Program-made: the position numbers and the translations under genes
Part shown: one piece after another, positions 42,242-46,339 of the stretch
Position numbering within the stretch: the stretch's first letter is position 1
How the letters are laid out: every line of letters begins with the position of its first letter
The notes under the pieces: generated by a model
Seen by the model: the letters and a program-made list of their open reading frames with translations, nothing else
The model's database searches: none
What the model was told of the DNA's origin: nothing
Source: an uncultured Blautia sp.
GTDB taxonomy: Bacteria; Bacillota; Clostridia; Lachnospirales; Lachnospiraceae
Length of the DNA stretch: 46,339 nt
Direction: 5' to 3'
NCBI RefSeq assembly: GCF_934424005.1
Contig: NZ_CAKRXI010000027.1
Coordinates: 1-46,339 of the forward strand

Positions 42242-42937
42242 TCATATCTTGTCAATTTTTTTACGGATATCCAGCATCCTCTGATCGAGCTGTGTGATCA
42301 CAGAAGCACACTGCTGTAATTCTTCATTGATCACTGCCGCCTGCTTTTGTCCGCGTTTGTAACGCAATTGGTGGTCGAGGTTTGCCCAGTAATCCATAGC
42401 CGCAGTTCGAAGCTGCAATTCCAGTTTGATCCACTGGTTTTCTTTCTGGAATGGAATTGCAATTTCCAGAATCAGATGAAGGCTTTGATAGCCGGATTTT
42501 TTTGGCTGCTGTACATAATCTTTGGTTTTTAGGATGCGTATATCCTGCTGTTTTTCAATCAGGTCAGCTACTTTGTAAATATCATCTACATAAGCACATA
42601 CAGCACGAATGCCGATCAGGTCATTGATTTTTTCCAGTGCCAGATCAAAATTCAGGTCCAGTCCTTTTTTCTGCATTTTCTTGCAGACACTGTCATAGCT
42701 TTTGAGCCTCCCGGTCTTTATCTGAATAAAATTCCGTTTGTATTTCATCAGCAGAAATGTGTTGATGATATCAAGTTTGGTCATCATAAGATTGATGGCG
42801 CATTGTCCTTTAATGCTGAATTCACTGTCGGTCAGCATGTTCTTAAGAAGTTCTTTCTTTTTCAATTTCTGTCTTTCTTCCTCTAATTGTATCAGTGTAA
42901 ATGTTTCTGTTGCCCGTAATGCATTTCCCGTTCCCAT
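42242..42937 (-). CDS. Small alarmone synthetase, RelA/SpoT domain (RelQ/YjbM-like)
   Basis: A 231-residue protein with only a RelA/SpoT synthetase domain, as in the small alarmone synthetases that make (p)ppGpp from ATP and GTP or GDP. The fold-defining segments are KINDLIGIRAVCAYVDDIY, then KDYVQQPKKSGYQSLHLI and the late ELQLRTAAMDYWANLDHQL. No hydrolase or TGS/ACT domain is present. GGAGGAG lies 9 nt before the ATG at 42937. It is a single gene, with a folded element in the region upstream of its start. Confidence 0.88.
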   Translation of the reverse strand: MGTGNALRATETFTLIQLEEERQKLKKKELLKNMLTDSEFSIKGQCAINLMMTKLDIINTFLLMKYKRNFIQIKTGRLKSYDSVCKKMQKKGLDLNFDLALEKINDLIGIRAVCAYVDDIYKVADLIEKQQDIRILKTKDYVQQPKKSGYQSLHLILEIAIPFQKENQWIKLELQLRTAAMDYWANLDHQLRYKRGQKQAAVINEELQQCASVITQLDQRMLDIRKKIDKI

Positions 42938-43095
42938 TAGAATACTCCTCCAGTAATAAATCTGTACGTGATTTGCGTTAAATCAAAGTTAAACAGTCGC
43001 GTTGCCAGCGTTAGCTGGATCGCAACCCGTGTGCGGGAATCTTGATTTGGATTTCTGTTTCCCATCATTTAATCTATGAAAAAGGGTGGAGAAAT
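42938..43095. other. Intergenic folded element upstream of the alarmone synthetase gene
   Basis: About 70 nt can fold on either strand into a three-way shape. AAATCAAAG (42980-42988) pairs with CTTGATTT (43041-43048). Inside are CCAGC/GCTGG (43005-43018) with a GTTA loop, flanked by GTTG/CAAC, and CCCG/CGGG (43026-43037). No convincing promoter was found next to it. A leader element of the minus-strand alarmone synthetase gene or a small repeat are both possible. Confidence 0.4.
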
Positions 43096-43245
43096 ATGAC
43101 AGGAAAAAATAGAAAATTTTGTTATGAAAATCACAATCTTATGACTACGAAATCGAGGAAACAGACTTTGAAAACAGGTGTATATCAAATTTTTTGCCTG
43201 GGAATTAAGAGGAATGATGAAAATACGGATTGTATAAAATGCTAA
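43096..43245 (+). CDS. Possible 49-residue basic peptide
   Basis: MTGKNRKFCYENHN onwards to ENTDCIKC, 49 residues, basic, with three cysteines and no membrane helix. GGTGGAG lies just before the ATG. No promoter is evident and no family is recognised, so this may be a chance open frame in AT-rich DNA. Confidence 0.25.
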   Translation: MTGKNRKFCYENHNLMTTKSRKQTLKTGVYQIFCLGIKRNDENTDCIKC

Positions 43246-43298
43246 TTAATGGCGAAAATGTAAGAAATAATTTGTTTGAAATTTTAACAAAATACAGA

Positions 43299-43365
43299 TT
43301 GACAAATGATTAACGAACCCGTATAATAAGCGCATATCAATCATTGATAAATAATTAACGTTAAT
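43299..43365 (+). promoter_or_regulatory. adhE promoter with two palindromes downstream of the start site
   Basis: TTGACA (43299-43304) and TATAAT (43322-43327) are perfect and 17 bp apart. Just downstream lie TATCAAT-c-ATTGATA (43335-43349) and ATTAACGTTAAT (43354-43365). The second resembles a Rex-type half-site pair without the usual spacer. Redox control by Rex would be typical for adhE, but the match is imperfect. Confidence 0.65.
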
Positions 43366-43437
43366 AAATTGACGAAATTGTTTATCGGACTAAAGAATAA
43401 GGATCATATCATAACAGAAAAACAGGAGGATTCACAA

Positions 43438-46047
43438 ATGGCAAAGAAAGAAACCCACATCCCGGCAATCATTGATACTCCGGAAGCACTGGAAGCAAAG
43501 ATCGCTGCGATGAAAGAAGCACAGAAACTTTTCGCCACTTATACACAGGAGCAGGTAGATAAAATCTTCAAAGCTGCTGCAACTGCAGCTGATAAAGCAC
43601 GTATCCCGCTTGCAAAAGCTGCTGTTGAAGAAACTGGAATGGGTATCGTTGAAGATAAGGTCATCAAAAATCATTATGCAGCAGAGTACATCTACAATGC
43701 GTATAAAAACACCAAAACCTGTGGTGTTCTTGAAGAAGATCCGGTTTATGGAATCAAGAAGATTGCGGAGCCGATCGGTCTGATCGCGGCAGTTATTCCA
43801 ACTACAAACCCGACCTCCACAGCAATCTTTAAAACGCTGATCGCGTTAAAAACCAGAAATGCGATCATCATCAGCCCACATCCTCGTGCAAAAGGAAGTA
43901 CGATTGAAGCTGCAAGAGTTGTTCTGGAAGCTGCCGTAAAAGCAGGTGCTCCGGAGGGCATCATCGGATGGATCGATGTACCGAGCCTTGAACTTACAAA
44001 TCTTGTAATGAAAGAAGCTGACATCATTCTTGCAACAGGTGGTCCTGGAATGGTTAAAGCGGCATATTCTTCCGGAAAACCGGCACTTGGAGTTGGCGCC
44101 GGAAACACACCGGTTATCATTGATGACACTGCAGATGTTCGTCTGGCAGTAAACTCTATCATTCACTCCAAAACATTTGATAATGGTATGATCTGTGCAT
44201 CCGAACAGTCCGTAACAGTTCTCGAAGGTGTATATAAAGCAGTTAAAGAAGAATTTCAGTACAGAGGATGCTACTTCCTGAAGAAAGATGAGATTGAAAA
44301 AGTAAGAAAAACAATCCTGATCAATGGTGCACTGAATGCCAAGATCGTTGGACAGAAAGCTGCTACGATTGCAGAGATGGCAGGCGTTACAGTTCCGGCA
44401 GAAACCAAGATCCTGATCGGTGAAGTAGAATCTGTAGATATCAGTGAAGAGTTTGCACACGAGAAACTTTCTCCGGTACTTGCCATGTACAAGGCAAAAA
44501 CATTCGACGAAGCGATCGCAAAAGCAGAACAGCTTGTAGCTGACGGTGGATATGGACATACTTCTTCTCTGTATATCAATGTGAATGAGAAAGAAAAAAT
44601 GGCAAAACATGCAGCAGCAATGAAGACCTGCCGAATCCTGATCAATACTCCATCTTCTCAGGGTGGTATCGGAGATCTCTATAACTTCAAACTCGTACCA
44701 TCTCTGACACTTGGCTGTGGTTCCTGGGGTGGAAACTCTGTATCTGAAAACGTTGGTGTGAAACATCTGATCAATATCAAGACTGTTGCTGAGAGGAGAG
44801 AGAACATGCTCTGGATGAGAACCCCGGAAAAAGTTTACTTCAAAAAAGGCTGCCTGCCGGTTGCTCTGGACGAGCTGAAAAATGTGATGGGCAAGAAACG
44901 CTGCTTCATCGTAACAGACTCCTTCCTTTATAAAAATGGATATACAAAGAAGATTGAAGACAAACTGGATGAAATGGGAATCGTTCATACATGCTTCTCT
45001 GATGTAGAACCAGATCCGTCCCTTGCTTCTGCAAAAGCAGGTGCAGCAGCAATGCGTGCATTTGAACCAGACTGCATTATTGCAATGGGCGGTGGATCCG
45101 CAATGGATGCCGGCAAGATCATGTGGGTTCTTTACGAAAACCCGGATGCTGACTTTGATGATATGGCAATGGACTTCATGGACATTCGTAAGAGAATCTA
45201 TACATTCCCGAAAATGGGTAAAAAAGCATACTTCATCGCCGTACCTACATCTTCCGGTACAGGATCTGAGGTAACTCCATTCGCGATCATCACAGATAAA
45301 GAAACAGGAATCAAATGGCCTCTGGCTGACTATGAACTGATGCCGGATATGGCGATCGTAGACACAGACAACATGATGAGTGCGCCTAAGGGACTGACAA
45401 GCGCATCTGGTATCGACGTAATGACACATGCGATTGAAGCATATGTATCCATGATGGCTTCTGACTACACAGATGGACTTGCTCTCCGTGCGATTAAACT
45501 TGTATTTGATTATCTGCCAAGAGCATACAGAGATGGAAATGATGTAGAAGCAAGAGATCATATGGCAAATGCATCCTGCATGGCCGGTATGGCATTTGCA
45601 AATGCATTCCTTGGAGTAAACCACTCCCTGGCTCACAAACTGGGTGCTTTCCATCACATCCCGCACGGTATCGCAAATGCTCTGGTCCTGACAGATGTTA
45701 TGCGTTACAATGCTGATGAAGTTCCGGCCAAGATGGGTACTTTCCCGCAGTATCAGTATCCAAAGACACTGGCACGTTATGCAGAGATCGGACGTTTTGT
45801 AGGACTGACAGGAAAAGATGATCAGGAAGTATTTGAGAAACTTCTGGATAAACTGGAAGAACTCAAGAAGATTATTGAGATCAAACCTACGATCAAAGAT
45901 TATGGTGTGGATGAGAAATACTTCCTTGAGACTCTGGATGAGATGAGTGAGCAGGCATTTAATGACCAGTGTACCGGTGCAAACCCGAGATATCCACTTA
46001 TTGCAGAGCTGAAAGAAATCTACCTGAAAGCATACTATGGTAAATAA
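43438..46047 (+). CDS. adhE: Bifunctional acetaldehyde/alcohol dehydrogenase AdhE
   Basis: An 869-residue fermentation enzyme. The N-terminal aldehyde dehydrogenase half reduces acetyl-CoA to acetaldehyde: VIPTTNPTSTAIFKTLIALK, GGPGMVKAAYSSGKPALGVG, and the catalytic Cys in DNGMICASEQS. The C-terminal iron alcohol dehydrogenase half makes ethanol: MGGGSAMDAGKIMW, VPTSSGTGSEVTPFAI, and metal ligands in THAIEAYV and NHSLAHKLGAFHHIPHG. It regenerates NAD+ and normally forms spirosome filaments. AGGAGG lies before the ATG at 43438; the longer frame is rejected. Consensus promoter, two operator-like palindromes and a strong terminator make it a self-contained unit. Confidence 0.95.
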   Translation: MAKKETHIPAIIDTPEALEAKIAAMKEAQKLFATYTQEQVDKIFKAAATAADKARIPLAKAAVEETGMGIVEDKVIKNHYAAEYIYNAYKNTKTCGVLEEDPVYGIKKIAEPIGLIAAVIPTTNPTSTAIFKTLIALKTRNAIIISPHPRAKGSTIEAARVVLEAAVKAGAPEGIIGWIDVPSLELTNLVMKEADIILATGGPGMVKAAYSSGKPALGVGAGNTPVIIDDTADVRLAVNSIIHSKTFDNGMICASEQSVTVLEGVYKAVKEEFQYRGCYFLKKDEIEKVRKTILINGALNAKIVGQKAATIAEMAGVTVPAETKILIGEVESVDISEEFAHEKLSPVLAMYKAKTFDEAIAKAEQLVADGGYGHTSSLYINVNEKEKMAKHAAAMKTCRILINTPSSQGGIGDLYNFKLVPSLTLGCGSWGGNSVSENVGVKHLINIKTVAERRENMLWMRTPEKVYFKKGCLPVALDELKNVMGKKRCFIVTDSFLYKNGYTKKIEDKLDEMGIVHTCFSDVEPDPSLASAKAGAAAMRAFEPDCIIAMGGGSAMDAGKIMWVLYENPDADFDDMAMDFMDIRKRIYTFPKMGKKAYFIAVPTSSGTGSEVTPFAIITDKETGIKWPLADYELMPDMAIVDTDNMMSAPKGLTSASGIDVMTHAIEAYVSMMASDYTDGLALRAIKLVFDYLPRAYRDGNDVEARDHMANASCMAGMAFANAFLGVNHSLAHKLGAFHHIPHGIANALVLTDVMRYNADEVPAKMGTFPQYQYPKTLARYAEIGRFVGLTGKDDQEVFEKLLDKLEELKKIIEIKPTIKDYGVDEKYFLETLDEMSEQAFNDQCTGANPRYPLIAELKEIYLKAYYGK

Positions 46048-46096
46048 TAAATTTTAGATTGGTGTGTTTTCTTCCATAAAAATATTATAAGCAGTG

Positions 46097-46142
46097 ATTG
46101 CCCCGGAATTACAGGAACGTAATACCGGGGCAATTGCTTTAT
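46097..46142 (+). terminator. Terminator after adhE
   Basis: ATTGCCCCGGAATTAC pairs with GTAATACCGGGGCAAT, 15 of 16 positions, around a 6-nt loop, followed by TGCTTT. Confidence 0.88.
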
Positions 46143-46339
46143 TGGTCATGCTATTGTAAGAGAAATTTAGATAAAATTCAGAATCTGTGTATTGCAAGCT
46201 GGGGGATATGGATGTTACAATAAGCACTAATGACAATGTTAACATAAACAGAGAGCTTATATAGGTGACAAACTATAAACAGTCAAGAGAATTTTGAAAT
46301 TTTTTTGAATTGTAAAAATGGGTAACTTTAATAAGCCAT
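46143..46339. other. Intergenic end of window, no gene seen
   Basis: AT-rich, with no open frame with a ribosome site and no strong hairpin. It probably holds the upstream region of a gene beyond the window. Confidence 0.5.

Noticed and set aside
43846..45666. A 606-codon open frame on the minus strand inside adhE.
   Set aside because: It is the mirror of adhE codon usage, very rich in Cys/His/Phe, with no ribosome site or family match.
1..46339. CRISPR arrays, tRNA or rRNA genes, intact insertion sequences and prophage.
   Set aside because: Looked for repeated spacers, cloverleaf-like sequence, transposase and phage motifs; none seen.

Overview
The window looks like chromosome from an anaerobic, spore-forming, low-GC Gram-positive of the Lachnospiraceae type (Blautia/Dorea/Ruminococcus-like). 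This is inferred from gene content and style: strong AGGAGG ribosome sites, sigma-A promoters, U-tailed terminators, a CotF-like coat protein, a fermentative AdhE, a Gram-positive pst-phoU-phoR locus and several small proteins typical of the family. No rRNA, tRNA, CRISPR array or intact insertion sequence was seen.

Layout. 0-0.4 kb: the truncated start of a holin-like toxin peptide (minus strand) behind a folded leader. 0.5-7.4 kb: an NhaC-type antiporter; a membrane-anchored MerR regulator overlapping a YbjQ-family gene; a MATE exporter with a membrane-anchored EEP phosphoesterase; glycerate kinase and an AllA-like protein. 7.5-11.7 kb (minus): an NSS amino-acid transporter broken by one frameshift, a YibE/F membrane protein and a secreted purple-acid-phosphatase-like enzyme. 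12.1-15.3 kb: a YjjG-type HAD phosphatase, then MATE exporter, SseB-like protein and CotF-like protein. 15.3-22.3 kb: an aldo/keto reductase divergent from the phosphate locus pstS-pstC-pstA-pstB-phoU-phoR. 22.4-23.6 kb (minus): a ten-cysteine small protein and an rRNA-type methyltransferase. 23.8-29.9 kb: an aminotransferase followed by cell-wall genes (an L,D-transpeptidase-like protein, ddl, murF) and a membrane protein. 30-33.5 kb: an acyltransferase, a conserved small protein, the 3' stump of an hsdR gene and an AlbA_2/Schlafen-type protein, probably remains of a defence region. 33.6-35.8 kb: an aconitase-family hydratase. 35.85-37.2 kb: a roughly 200-bp palindrome, then about 0.9 kb of AT-rich DNA with a strong promoter, a 14-bp closing hairpin, many internal hairpins and no convincing gene. 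37.3-46 kb: a pseudouridine synthase, an orphan solute-binding protein, an intact NSS transporter paired with an aminotransferase, a small alarmone synthetase (minus), a folded intergenic element and adhE.

How the genes work together. The pst block is a complete phosphate-uptake system with PHO-box-like repeats ahead of pstS. It carries the sensor kinase but not the expected response regulator. Its PstS is circularly permuted: the half carrying the SREDGSGTR phosphate loop comes first. The wall cluster joins D-Ala-D-Ala synthesis and its attachment (ddl, murF) to a transpeptidase-like protein that keeps the cysteine but has lost the histidines. The NSS-aminotransferase pair fits amino-acid uptake followed by transamination. 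AdhE regenerates NAD+ in fermentation.

Most worth following up: the putative large non-coding RNA (36.25-37.17 kb), the permuted PstS, the giant palindrome after the hydratase gene, the histidine-less transpeptidase-like protein, and the cysteine-rich small protein with its own promoter and leader hairpin.
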